Assembly (NCBI GenBank): GCA_033875315.1
Contig: JANRJG010000015.1
Location: 122,891-186,890, forward strand
Source: Candidatus Methylacidiphilales bacterium
GTDB taxonomy: Bacteria; Verrucomicrobiota; Verrucomicrobiia; Methylacidiphilales; CAZTYG01
DNA length: 64,000 bases
Reading direction: 5' to 3'
Shown piece after piece: positions 52,645 through 60,939 of the stretch. The notes beneath the pieces were generated by a model. The model was not told the origin of the DNA and searched no databases. It worked only from the letters and a program-made list of their open reading frames with translations. Position numbers and translations under genes: made by a program. The stretch's first letter is position 1. Each line of letters begins with the position of its first letter.

Positions 52645-53316
52645 ATGCGATTCGAAAACCGGTTGGTGTTGGTGACGGGAGCGGGCAGCGGGCTGGGCAG
52701 GGCGCTGGCCCTGGCCTTGGCCGCGGAGGGTGCCCAAGTGGCCCTGCTAGGGCGGAGGCCGGGAAAATTGTCCGAGACCGCGGAATTGATTCGCGCGCAG
52801 GGAGGCCGGGTATGGCTCCGGTCAACGGACGTGTCCGTTTCCACCGAAGTGGCCACGGCGGTGGGTGAGATCCAGGCCGAGCTCGGGCCTGTCGATGCTT
52901 TGGTCAACAATGCGGGCTTTTTCCCCCGCAAAGCGGCCGTGCAGGAAACCGACATCGTCGACTGGGACCAGGCACTGGCGACAAACCTGCGCGGCCCGTT
53001 CCTGCTGATGCGGGCGGTGTTGCCCGGGATGCTGGCGCGTGACTACGGGCGCATCGTCAACATCAGCGCCCCGCTCAAGCATTACCCCACGGCCTCGGCC
53101 TACTGTGCCTCCAAATGCGCCCTCGATTCCCTGACCAAGACCACCGCATTTGAACTGAGGGGGAAAAACATCCTGGTCAACGCCGTGGAGCCGCCGTTCC
53201 TCGACACCGAGATGCATACCGGGGGCAGGCCGCCCTTCGAAGCCGCACCGCCCATCCTCGATCTCTTGGCCCTCCCCGACGGAAGTCCGACCGGACGCGT
53301 CGTCAAGTTGGCTTGA
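52645..53316 (+). CDS. short-chain dehydrogenase/reductase
   Basis: A 223-residue classical SDR from ATG 52645. TGAGSGLGRALALALA (about residues 11-26) binds NAD(P), VNNAGF the next conserved strand, and the serine in VNISAPL plus YCASKCA supply the Ser-Tyr-Lys triad. ILVNAVEPPFLDTEM matches the substrate-loop region. 3-Oxoacyl-ACP reductase-type enzymes have this form, but the C-terminus is shorter (ending SPTGRVVKLA), so the substrate is unknown. The start diverges from bioB across 128 bases. It converges with an unknown secreted protein gene, with nine bases between the stops. Confidence 0.88.
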   Translation: MRFENRLVLVTGAGSGLGRALALALAAEGAQVALLGRRPGKLSETAELIRAQGGRVWLRSTDVSVSTEVATAVGEIQAELGPVDALVNNAGFFPRKAAVQETDIVDWDQALATNLRGPFLLMRAVLPGMLARDYGRIVNISAPLKHYPTASAYCASKCALDSLTKTTAFELRGKNILVNAVEPPFLDTEMHTGGRPPFEAAPPILDLLALPDGSPTGRVVKLA

Positions 53317-53325
53317 TATCAAAAT

Positions 53326-53925
53326 TCAGGGCTCATCCGGAATCTGCTTGAGGAATTCCGCAAGAAAGTTATTGATACTCGTGTTCCACTTTTTTTGATG
53401 GGCGGCCGTGCAACCAAATTGGAAATGGTTGACATGACTGCCCCTAGAGAAGAGTAGGTTCTTCACGCACATGCGGTCATTCCAGCCTTCACGGTCGAAA
53501 GAAAATGTGGCGAGTTGAGGTTTGGATTTACGCGAGTTGAGGATGGGGAAAGTCGGATTTTCTTCCATTTGGAAATTGGCCCGGGTTTGTTTCAGGGTTT
53601 GCGCCCCCGATTCGAGCCATTTCTCTACCGGAACGGCGTCTCTTGGTATGATAATCACATCTGCGGTTAGGAAGAAAGTTAGTGTCTTTCTGCTCTTGTC
53701 GGTGTCCAGATACTGGGCCTTGGCACCCCTAGGAAAGGGGGCATCGGTTTGGATGAACTGGCGGGGTAGACCTGCCACGGTGGCCGGAAAAAGCATGCCG
53801 GTGGGCTGGTGAAGATAAGTTTCCCGGGTGTCTTCCGTGGTTTCCGCTCCGCAGACGTTCCCTGATGAACAGGTCACTAAAAACCAAAGAAGACCAACCA
53901 AGTGGAAGCTCGGAGTAACATTCAC
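53326..53925 (-). CDS. hypothetical secreted protein, 199 aa
   Basis: A signal peptide (about residues 1-27: MNVTPSFHLVGLLWFLVTCSSG, cut near CGA-ET) precedes a domain with YLHQPTGMLFPATVAGLPRQF, TLTFFLTADVIIIPRDAVPVEKWLESGAQTL and GSHVNHFQFGCTAAH. No family is recognised. Base composition is slightly lower in GC than its neighbours. It diverges from rarA over a 150-base gap. The mix of beta strands and three cysteines fits a periplasmic or lipoprotein-like role, though the lipobox is imperfect (VTCSSG). Confidence 0.6.
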   Translation of the reverse strand: MNVTPSFHLVGLLWFLVTCSSGNVCGAETTEDTRETYLHQPTGMLFPATVAGLPRQFIQTDAPFPRGAKAQYLDTDKSRKTLTFFLTADVIIIPRDAVPVEKWLESGAQTLKQTRANFQMEENPTFPILNSRKSKPQLATFSFDREGWNDRMCVKNLLFSRGSHVNHFQFGCTAAHQKKWNTSINNFLAEFLKQIPDEP

Positions 53926-54061
53926 TGGTATGTGAGACTGTTGATTGGCAGGCCGGCTGTCCAGATCAGAGTCCGTTGCGTGCCCTCAGAAGGCGGAATG
54001 ACAACGCGCCCGGGCAATCCGCAAATAGACGGCTCAACCCTTTCATTTTTTTACTCGGTTC

Positions 54062-54072
54062 TGTACAGTACA
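54062..54072. promoter_or_regulatory. perfect palindrome TGTACAGTACA before rarA
   Basis: An 11-base perfect inverted repeat (TGTAC-A-GTACA) ends five bases before the rarA GTG start, downstream of a T-rich stretch (CATTTTTTTACTC). It may be a repressor site, for example for a damage-response regulator. It does not match the E. coli LexA box. Confidence 0.4.
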
Positions 54073-54077
54073 TAGCC

Positions 54078-55445
54078 GTGGAACCAGATTTATTCGAACA
54101 TCCGTCCCGCCAGGACGAAGAGAGTCCGGGGGTATCGGACGCCCGCCACAATCTGGCCCGACGCATGAGGCCGCGCGATCTTTCGGAGTTCTGCGGCCAA
54201 TCCCACATCCTCGCCCCCGGCAAACTGCTGCACCGACTGATCACCTCCGACCGGATCCACGCGGTCCTTTTTCATGGCCCGCCCGGCACGGGCAAGACTT
54301 CTCTGGCCCACCTCATCGCCCGGGCCACCCGTTGTCATTTCACGGCGCTGAACGCCGTGGAGGCCACCGTGGCCGACCTGCGCCGCACGGTCGAGCAGGC
54401 CCAACGGGTCTGGCGCCAGGAGGCCCGCCATACCCTGCTTCTGATCGATGAGATCCACCGCTTCAACAAGGCCCAGCAGGATGCGGTCCTTCCCCACGTG
54501 GAGAACGGGGTCTTGCGTCTCATTGGTGCCACCACCCAGAATCCTTTTTTTTCCGTCAATGCCGCGTTGGTTTCGCGGATGCAGTTGTTCGAATTCCGGC
54601 CGCACACCGAAGCGGAAATCCGGGCCCTGCTGGAGCGAACGGTGACGGACCGGGAGCGGGCGTTCCCGGGACTGGAGGTTTCCGTCGAGGAGCAAGCGCT
54701 GGATTTTCTGGCCCGTGTTTCCGAGGGCGACGCGCGCAAGGCCATGGGGGCATTGGAGATTGCCGTTCTCTCGACCCCGGTGGAAGCCGGATGCGTCAGG
54801 GTCACGCTGGCCGTGGCCGAGGAATCGATCCAGAAAAAGGCCGTGGTCTACGACCGCGATGGGGACGGCCACTACGACACCATCTCGGGGTTCATCAAAT
54901 GCGTCCGGGGGAGCGAGCCGGATGCGGCGGTGTATCTATTGGCCAAGATGTTGCATGCGGGCGAGGACGTCCGGTTCATCGCGCGCCGGCTGGTGATCCT
55001 GGCCTCCGAAGACATTGGTCTGGCCGACCCGCAGGCCCTGGTCCTGGCCACGGCCTGCCAGCACGCGGTGGAGTTCATCGGCCTGCCCGAGGCCCGCATC
55101 CCGCTTGCCGAGACCACCCTCTATCTGGCTACTGCGCCCAAGAGCAATGCCGCCTGCTTGGCCATCAGTGAAGCCATGGAGGCGGTGGCCCGGGACCGCA
55201 CCGTGGCTGTTCCCGGTGCGCTCAAGGACGCCCACTACCGCGGGGCCGGATCCTTGGGGCATGGGAAGGGTTATCTCTACGCGCACGACCACCCGGACGC
55301 GGTGGCGCCGGAGGCCATGATGCCGATGGAGAAAGCCTTCTACCGCCCGACCGGACGCGGATATGAGAAGACCATCGCCGAGCGGCTCGAGCGCTGGCGG
55401 GAAATCCGCCGGGCCCGGTCCGCTGGCAGGGAACGGTCCGAATGA
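54078..55445 (+). CDS. rarA: replication-associated recombination protein RarA (MgsA/WRNIP1 family)
   Basis: A 455-residue AAA+ ATPase from GTG 54078 (VEPDLFEHPSRQDE). It shows LARRMRPRDLSEFCGQ, Walker A FHGPPGTGKTSLAHLI (about residues 65-80), Walker B LLLIDEIHRFNKAQQD (about 118-133), sensor GATTQNPFFSVN, and the RarA C-terminal tetramerisation region (YDRDGDGHYDTISGFIKCVRGS to YLYAHDHPDAV). It acts at stalled replication forks. In-frame sequence upstream of 54078 is not conserved-looking. Its TGA overlaps the histidine-kinase ATG by four bases, an unusual coupling. Confidence 0.95.
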   Translation: MEPDLFEHPSRQDEESPGVSDARHNLARRMRPRDLSEFCGQSHILAPGKLLHRLITSDRIHAVLFHGPPGTGKTSLAHLIARATRCHFTALNAVEATVADLRRTVEQAQRVWRQEARHTLLLIDEIHRFNKAQQDAVLPHVENGVLRLIGATTQNPFFSVNAALVSRMQLFEFRPHTEAEIRALLERTVTDRERAFPGLEVSVEEQALDFLARVSEGDARKAMGALEIAVLSTPVEAGCVRVTLAVAEESIQKKAVVYDRDGDGHYDTISGFIKCVRGSEPDAAVYLLAKMLHAGEDVRFIARRLVILASEDIGLADPQALVLATACQHAVEFIGLPEARIPLAETTLYLATAPKSNAACLAISEAMEAVARDRTVAVPGALKDAHYRGAGSLGHGKGYLYAHDHPDAVAPEAMMPMEKAFYRPTGRGYEKTIAERLERWREIRRARSAGRERSE

Positions 55446-57856
55446 AAATCAAAACCAGAACCCTGCTGCGTCCCTTCGGGCTGTTCACCCTGCCCGGGGT
55501 GTTGGACGCGCTGCTATTCTGGTCGATTTTTGCCTGCTCCTCAACCCTGATGCTCTGGCTGTTGACCAGCACCATCAAAACCATCCTGCGGGAGACGGTT
55601 TTTGGCGGGCTTTACGCCCAGACCGTGAGTGTGGGCGAGTTGGTGGCCTCCGATCTCGGAGCCGATCCGGCAAACAAGGGGCGGGGCGGAGACGGCTCCT
55701 CCCTGAAACTGCTGGAAAAACACCTGACCCGGATCGTGAACCGGGACAGCCAACTGTTAGGGGTGGCCGTTTTGGAGACCTCGGACAAAGGTGCGCGGAT
55801 TCTGGTGGCTTCGCAGGACAGCGTGAAAAGCCGGCTGCCGCTGGATGAGGAGCGATTCCGTGACTGGGTTGCCATTGCCGCCACTTCGGATTCCCCCTTT
55901 TTTTCCGATTGGCTGTTCCTCCATAAAACGGCCCTGCCGCTCTTCACCCCGGTGGTGACCGAGCCCGAGTATTCCTTCCACTTCATCCCGGGTGCCGGGG
56001 AGGACCGCGGGGGCAAGATGGTGGTGGTGCTGGTCTTCAATGCCCCGGAGATCCAGGAAAAATTTCTCCGGGTGGACCGTATCGCCGCCACCGTCATCGC
56101 CATGGCGATCATCCTTTCCACCCTGCTCAGCCTGTTTGTCCGGCGTCGCAGCGTTCAGAGGCAGGAGGCGATCGGGGAGAAGCTGGCGGTTCTGGGTCTA
56201 CTGGGCCAGCGGGATGCCATTCTGGCCGGGGTGGCGGCGGCGGCTGACGATATTGTGAGGGACAAGAACATCGAACCTGCAGTTGCGGGCTTGATGCGGC
56301 GCATCCGGGAGGTGCTGGATGTGCGTGATGCCTTCACCTGTCTCTCCCCCCAATTCAACCGTCCCGGTCCCACGGAGGAAAAACTGGCGGTGCTGGGTGC
56401 CCGCGCGGCTGAACCGACCCTTGACTGGAGCGACCTGGACCGTTCCGAGCTGTCGGGCTGGCGGGGGCGTTTTCTATCCCTGCAACCGGTCACCGGTCCT
56501 CTGGAGCAGTTGTCCACGTCGGAGCGGGCGTGTCTGCGGGAGAAGGGAATCCCCAACCTGGCGGCGGTGCCGATCCTCTTCGAGTCCAACCTCGTGGGGT
56601 TCATCGCGCTGGTGGAGGGTGATGAACAACGGTCATGGGAACCCGGTTTGCTCGACACCCTGCGGCTGGCGGCCGATCTGATCGGGGCGGCCTTTGCCCG
56701 CCGCGAGCAGGACCGGCTCCTGATCGAAACCGGCAAGATGCAGGCCCTGGGAAGGATGGCGGCCGGGGTGGCGCATGAGTTTAACAATTTGCTACACATC
56801 ATATCCGGCAACCTCCGCATCTTTTCCGGGCGCGGGCAGACCCCCTCTGTGGACCGGGAGCTGGTGGATAAAATCATCGAAGCCACCGAACGCGGGGGGC
56901 GCATCGTTGAGCAATTGCTCAGCGCCACCCGGCAGGGGACGCCGGATTTGCGCCGGGCTTCACTCAACGAGGTGGTGCAAAAAACCGTTTTTCTGGCGCA
57001 ATCGGCCCTGCGCAAGGATGTGCGCCTCATACTGACCCTGGATCCCAAGCTGCCACCGGTGATGATGGATTCAGCCCAGATCCAGCAGGTCATTCTCAAT
57101 CTGCTGATCAATGCCCAGGATGCCATCGGGGGTGACGGCAAGATCATCATCGCCACCGGTTCCACGATGCAGCGTTTGAATGAAGGGGTGTCGCGCCATG
57201 TCTTTTGTGTGGTCCAGGACAGCGGTTCGGGCATTGCCGAGAAAGATATCGAACACCTCTTCGATCCGTTTTTCACGACCAAGCCACCGGGCAAGGGGAC
57301 CGGCCTGGGCCTGTCGACCTCGCGGGGGATCTTGGAGCAACACCGGGGGGCCATTTTGGCCCGCAACATCGAACCACACGGGGCCTCCTTCACCTTCTAC
57401 CTGCCGGCAGCCGACGATAAAGAACCGGTCCCGCTCGATCCGGCCCTGGCTTCCGGAACCGCGCCCCTCCGCCTTGAGCCGGCGCTGGTTCTGGTGGCGG
57501 ACGACGAGCCCATGTGCCGCGACGTCCTCCGGGTCACGTTGGGCGAGGCGGGCATGCGTTGTCTGGAGGCCTCCGATGGGGGCGAAGCCGTCCGCCTGGC
57601 GCAAGAGCAGGGTGGTTCGATCGGATGGGTGGTGACGGATTGGAGCATGCCGGGTCTCCACGGGCGGGAACTGGTGATTGAATTGCGGCGGTTGTTGCCC
57701 GGCGTTCCCATCCTCATCACTAGTGGTTTTGTCTTGGAGGCGGAGGAGATCCCCGGGATTGACGGAGTGGTCATGAAGCCCTTCAGCCCGGAAACGTTGT
57801 TGCGGAAAATGGCCGAAATCAGTGAACAGGGGAGGCTTCGGGAAGGGAAGGGCTGA
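55442..57856 (+). CDS. hybrid sensor histidine kinase with receiver domain
   Basis: An 804-residue protein. A membrane helix at about 20-50, a periplasmic sensor region (about 50-215) and a second helix (about 218-236) are followed by a GAF-like domain (about 270-425). The kinase core has H-box GVAHEFNNLLHII (about 441-453), N-box VILNLLINAQDAIG, and G1/F/G2 motifs DSGSGIAEKD, FFTTKPPGKGTGLGL. A C-terminal receiver domain (about 680-800) has VADDEP, the phosphoacceptor Asp in VVTDWSMPG, and MKPF. It would pass phosphate from His to its own Asp. No response regulator is next to it. The 3' end overlaps a converging gene by 38 bases. Confidence 0.93.
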   Translation: MKIKTRTLLRPFGLFTLPGVLDALLFWSIFACSSTLMLWLLTSTIKTILRETVFGGLYAQTVSVGELVASDLGADPANKGRGGDGSSLKLLEKHLTRIVNRDSQLLGVAVLETSDKGARILVASQDSVKSRLPLDEERFRDWVAIAATSDSPFFSDWLFLHKTALPLFTPVVTEPEYSFHFIPGAGEDRGGKMVVVLVFNAPEIQEKFLRVDRIAATVIAMAIILSTLLSLFVRRRSVQRQEAIGEKLAVLGLLGQRDAILAGVAAAADDIVRDKNIEPAVAGLMRRIREVLDVRDAFTCLSPQFNRPGPTEEKLAVLGARAAEPTLDWSDLDRSELSGWRGRFLSLQPVTGPLEQLSTSERACLREKGIPNLAAVPILFESNLVGFIALVEGDEQRSWEPGLLDTLRLAADLIGAAFARREQDRLLIETGKMQALGRMAAGVAHEFNNLLHIISGNLRIFSGRGQTPSVDRELVDKIIEATERGGRIVEQLLSATRQGTPDLRRASLNEVVQKTVFLAQSALRKDVRLILTLDPKLPPVMMDSAQIQQVILNLLINAQDAIGGDGKIIIATGSTMQRLNEGVSRHVFCVVQDSGSGIAEKDIEHLFDPFFTTKPPGKGTGLGLSTSRGILEQHRGAILARNIEPHGASFTFYLPAADDKEPVPLDPALASGTAPLRLEPALVLVADDEPMCRDVLRVTLGEAGMRCLEASDGGEAVRLAQEQGGSIGWVVTDWSMPGLHGRELVIELRRLLPGVPILITSGFVLEAEEIPGIDGVVMKPFSPETLLRKMAEISEQGRLREGKG

Positions 57857-59108
57857 CGGGGGAGGTGTTGTTGCCGGATTCAGCCGGCGGAGGAGATGGG
57901 GTGTTTCCCGGGACACTCTGCACAGGAGCTGGGGCAGGGGTCGGGTTTGCGGTTGGGGTTGGGGCAGGGGTTGGGTTTGCGGTTGGGGTTGGGGTTGGGG
58001 TCGGGGTCGGGGTTTGGGTTTCCGAGGCTCCCGGGGTTGCGGGGGTGGGGACTACCACTACGGGGGCAGCTGGCGCGGATTCCCCGACCAGGAATTCTGA
58101 ACGGTCCCACCAAGCGGAGGGCGGTCCCGGGAGATCGGGAATTTCCCGGCCCAAGGGCACTTGGACGGGGTAGTAGCCGGTGGTGGCCAAAAGTGCTTTT
58201 TGTCGGGCGGGGTCGGTGAGCCAATCGATCCACTCCCGGACCAACTCCGGTTGGTCGGTCTCCGATCCCATGGCCAGTTGGTCGAAATGGATGACGGTGC
58301 CGGTCGGTGGAATGCTCCACGCGGCCGGTGCGGCGGGTTGGCGCAGTTTCCAAGCCAGGGGCAACAGCGCGGACGGGGCCTGGCCGGCGGACAATTTTTC
58401 CCAGACCTTGTCCACCGGTTCTGGGGATGGCTTCCGGTTGGTCAGCTCGGCGGCCCATTTTTCTTCTAATGCTTTGTTGGGAACATGGTTGGCCGAGCGG
58501 TTGAGGGACTTGAGCCACCAGGACCTGAGCAGGGCCGGTCGATCGGGCCAGAGCATTTCACCGGGACCCGTGCCGGTCGCGGGGGCGGCGGTCTCTGGGG
58601 ACGGGATGTGCCGCATGACCACCCAGGGGGTCCAGCGCCAAGGGCGGGTCCACTTCTGTTCGGGATCGAAAGGGTGGTGGAGAAAGACCGGGTTGGCCCG
58701 CAATGCGGCCAGCTCACCGGGTAGCATCTTGAGCTGGGCATGGACCAGACGGTCGGGAGGAGCGATGATCAGGTCGGCATTTTTGGGCCATTCCCGGGTG
58801 TCCGTGGGCAGGGCGTGTTGTTCCCACTTCAGGTCCCGGCCCGCCTTCCATTCCTCGATCCAGGATTCGGGAATCCCTTCGAGATCGTAGTAAATATGAA
58901 AAACCTGTTTTTCGGCCTCGCGGGGATGCTCCGGGTGGGGGGCAAGCAGTTTTGGGAAGAATCCGCTTTCCGAAGCGGTGGCATTCCCGGCGGGCTCTGC
59001 CGCGGTCTGGTTACCGGACGGTGCCTCGGTGGGAGGGGTCTTTTTGCCGCAGGAAGCCAGACTAAGTCCCAAGACCAGGGCGGTCAGATACCTCCAGAGT
59101 TGCGGCAT
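57819..59108 (-). CDS. solute-binding-like lipoprotein with Pro/Thr repeat tail
   Basis: A 429-residue protein with a lipoprotein signal (LTALVLGLSLASCGKK, Cys about 20). A central region resembles periplasmic spermidine/putrescine or ABC solute-binding proteins (KQVFHIYYDLEGIPESWIEEWKAG; GTVIHFDQLAMGSETDQPELVREWIDWLTDP). The C-terminal tail is low complexity, with Pro-Thr-Ala-Asn repeats encoded by 30-base tandem repeats. No transporter subunits are linked, and W-rich insertions such as WTRPWRWTPWVVMRH are unusual, so a true transport role is doubtful. The 3' end overlaps the converging kinase gene. Confidence 0.7.
   Translation of the reverse strand: MPQLWRYLTALVLGLSLASCGKKTPPTEAPSGNQTAAEPAGNATASESGFFPKLLAPHPEHPREAEKQVFHIYYDLEGIPESWIEEWKAGRDLKWEQHALPTDTREWPKNADLIIAPPDRLVHAQLKMLPGELAALRANPVFLHHPFDPEQKWTRPWRWTPWVVMRHIPSPETAAPATGTGPGEMLWPDRPALLRSWWLKSLNRSANHVPNKALEEKWAAELTNRKPSPEPVDKVWEKLSAGQAPSALLPLAWKLRQPAAPAAWSIPPTGTVIHFDQLAMGSETDQPELVREWIDWLTDPARQKALLATTGYYPVQVPLGREIPDLPGPPSAWWDRSEFLVGESAPAAPVVVVPTPATPGASETQTPTPTPTPTPTANPTPAPTPTANPTPAPAPVQSVPGNTPSPPPAESGNNTSPVSPSLPEASPVH
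57931..58020 (+). repeat. 30-base G-rich tandem repeats, potential G-quadruplex
   Basis: 57931-57960 and 57961-57990 are 30-base units differing at one base; 57991-58020 is a degenerate third unit. The plus strand carries more than ten runs of three or four G's separated by two to five bases. These bases encode the Pro/Thr-rich tail of the lipoprotein on the minus strand, where they appear as C-runs. Repeat number is likely to vary. Confidence 0.9.
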
Positions 59109-59169
59109 CAGACAGGACTAGCGTTCGCTGCCGCCTTGCCCAGCAGATTTTCGGGGTTAGCATGAAGGA

Positions 59170-59373
59170 ATGTTGAAGCCGAATATCGAAATGAAGGGCC
59201 GGGTACTGCGCGGCGTGATGGGCTTGGCTTTGCTCGGGTTGGCTTACGTCCTCCACCAGTGGCAGGTCACGATTCTGGCGGTCCTGGTCGCATTGGGGGG
59301 TCTCTTCGCCCTCTTTGAAGCCGCCTTTGCCTGGTGTGCGGCTCGGGCCTGTGGAATAAAGACCCAGTACTGA
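59170..59373 (+). CDS. DUF2892/YgaP-like small membrane protein
   Basis: A 67-residue protein with two hydrophobic helices, GRVLRGVMGLALLGLAYVLH and LAVLVALGGLFALFEAAFAWC, and a short tail CGIKTQY. This matches the DUF2892 family, the transmembrane unit of the rhodanese YgaP. Function is unknown. It is the first gene of a closely spaced plus-strand set. Its TGA is followed by the next ATG after four bases. Confidence 0.75.
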   Translation: MLKPNIEMKGRVLRGVMGLALLGLAYVLHQWQVTILAVLVALGGLFALFEAAFAWCAARACGIKTQY

Positions 59374-59377
59374 AAAC

Positions 59378-59968
59378 ATGGAAGCAATCGAACGCGAGCG
59401 TTTGGAGGGCGAGGTCGCGTTGCGGCAGCTGGAACGCATGCGTTCGATGCAATACGCCTACCATCAGAAGTTCTTTTCCTGGATCACCCTGGTCTTTGTT
59501 CTTCTGGCCGCGCTGTGGGTCTTCGGAGGCAGCGCCGGACTTTGGCTTATGCCGTTCGTGGTGGTGACGGCGGGCGTGCAGGCCGCCTTCTATCTGCATT
59601 TCTGCGACTTCGCCCGTGTGCACGCCGCCGCTTTCGAGCGACGGATCAATGGGCTCCTCGGGGAGCGGGTGTTGCGCGGGTCTGAATTGGAATCGGATTA
59701 CTTTTATCCCCTGCCGGCCCCCAAAGTGGCGGGTTTTGTGCCCTCCCGTCCCTTTTCTTTTTTCTCCGTTTACACCCTCCATTGGTGCGTTCTGTGGGCG
59801 GGGGTCTTCACGGTTTCTTTGTACCGCCTGTGGGCCGGGCAGCCTGGGCCTTGGACCCGCGTGGTGGTGGGCGTGGCGCTGGTCTGGGCCGTGGCCAATG
59901 CAGGCTATGTGGCCTGGTTTTTTCTGAGGGGCGACTCGGTCCGGCGCATGGCCCGGTCACTGGAGTAA
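59378..59968 (+). CDS. hypothetical membrane protein, 196 aa
   Basis: An N-terminal basic helix (ERERLEGEVALRQLERMR) is followed by two adjacent membrane helices (WITLVFVLLAALWVFGGSAG, LMPFVVVTAGVQAAFYLHF), a soluble middle, and two more helices (VYTLHWCVLWAGVFTVSLY, VVVGVALVWAVANAGYVAWFF). No family is recognised. Spacing to its neighbours is four and six bases, so it is cotranscribed with them and probably belongs to a shared membrane function. Confidence 0.7.
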   Translation: MEAIERERLEGEVALRQLERMRSMQYAYHQKFFSWITLVFVLLAALWVFGGSAGLWLMPFVVVTAGVQAAFYLHFCDFARVHAAAFERRINGLLGERVLRGSELESDYFYPLPAPKVAGFVPSRPFSFFSVYTLHWCVLWAGVFTVSLYRLWAGQPGPWTRVVVGVALVWAVANAGYVAWFFLRGDSVRRMARSLE

Positions 59969-59974
59969 ACATTC

Positions 59975-60439
59975 ATGCCGGTGTTCATGGCCAGCACCCG
60001 GGTGGGGGGGACGATCGATGAGGTCTACACTTTCCATACCGATCCGCACAATCTGACCCGACTGCAGCCCCCGGGATTTTGTCTTTCCCGTCTGGAAATG
60101 TCGGGCCCTCCGGTCGTGGGGTCCGAGGCCCGGTTGACGGTCCGTTTTCTGGGGGTGCCGCAGCACTGGCATGTCCGTTTGGAGCGACTGGATCCTCCGC
60201 ATGGTGGGAAACCACGGGCCCGGGTGGTGGATCGCGCCCTTGCGTCGCCTTTCGGATTTTGGCGCCACCAACATGTTTTTGAACAGGAGGGTGGCGGCGT
60301 GCGACTGACTGATGTGGTCGACTTCGATCCTCCCGGTGGGCGGGCCGGGTGGGTGTTGCTCCCCGGGTGTTTTCTGGTCTTTTGGCTGCTTTTTTCATTC
60401 CGCCACGCGGTTTCGCGGCGGATCTGGGGACCGGGTTGA
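59975..60439 (+). CDS. SRPBCC-family (START/Bet v1-like) protein
   Basis: A 154-residue protein. The opening ASTRVGGTIDEVYTFHTDPHNLTRLQPPGF matches polyketide-cyclase/START-like domains. The middle, VRLERLDPPHGGKPRARVVDRAL followed by FGFWRHQHVFEQEGGGVRLTDVVDF, is the central beta-sheet. The usual C-terminal helix is replaced by a hydrophobic segment, WVLLPGCFLVFWLLFSFRH, that may insert in the membrane. These folds bind lipids or other hydrophobic ligands, which fits the lipid glycosyltransferase encoded downstream. Confidence 0.8.
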   Translation: MPVFMASTRVGGTIDEVYTFHTDPHNLTRLQPPGFCLSRLEMSGPPVVGSEARLTVRFLGVPQHWHVRLERLDPPHGGKPRARVVDRALASPFGFWRHQHVFEQEGGGVRLTDVVDFDPPGGRAGWVLLPGCFLVFWLLFSFRHAVSRRIWGPG

Positions 60440-60490
60440 TGGTGTATTTCGTGTTTGGCCGGGAGCCCTGCTGATGGGTAGGCTGGCGGG

Positions 60491-60874
60491 GTGATTTCCC
60501 AAGGATATGTCGGTCTTTTTGACGAGCCTTTTGACCGTGAAGGGGTGGCTGGATTGGTCGAGTCGTGGTTGGGGGCCGGGTTGCAAGTGGAGCAGGTTTG
60601 TCCGGGGAATCACGCGGGCAACACCACCCTTTCCCTGAAAAGTCCCGCCGACATCCTCTGGGAGCAGCACCTCCAGTTCCGTGTGCTCAATGGGGTGACC
60701 TTTGCCTGGGCCTACCTCAGTCTGGACCGACGGGTGGTGGAAACCAGCGGGATGCCCGATGAGGGAATCACCCTGCCGCTGGAAATCCTGGCCGAACTTC
60801 CCGGTTTGGTCGAGGTGGTCGACCAGATCAACGAACGTCGCCTGGACCAACTGGAAGCCGAGGGCCTCCTTTAA
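60491..60874 (+). CDS. hypothetical protein, 127 aa
   Basis: Starts at GTG 60491 (VISQGYVGLFDEPFDREGVAGL). It is acidic and probably soluble, with a helical start, a beta segment (LQFRVLNGVTFAWAYLSLDRRVVE) and a C-terminal helix rich in Glu and Leu (LPGLVEVVDQINERRLDQLEAEGLL). No family is recognised. It lies in line between the SRPBCC and glycosyltransferase genes, 51 and 65 bases from each, and is probably in their operon. Confidence 0.6.
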   Translation: MISQGYVGLFDEPFDREGVAGLVESWLGAGLQVEQVCPGNHAGNTTLSLKSPADILWEQHLQFRVLNGVTFAWAYLSLDRRVVETSGMPDEGITLPLEILAELPGLVEVVDQINERRLDQLEAEGLL

Positions 60875-60939
60875 ACGGGGTTGTTTGGCCTGAAAATTCT
60901 TTTCGCCTACGGGGCTGCCTACCGGCTAGAACGTTCAAC

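Noticed and set aside
54062..54072. A LexA box before rarA
   Set aside because: The palindrome does not match LexA sites that I know; reported only as an unassigned palindrome.
57931..58020. CRISPR-like 30-base repeats
   Set aside because: The units are directly adjacent without spacers and lie inside a coding tail.
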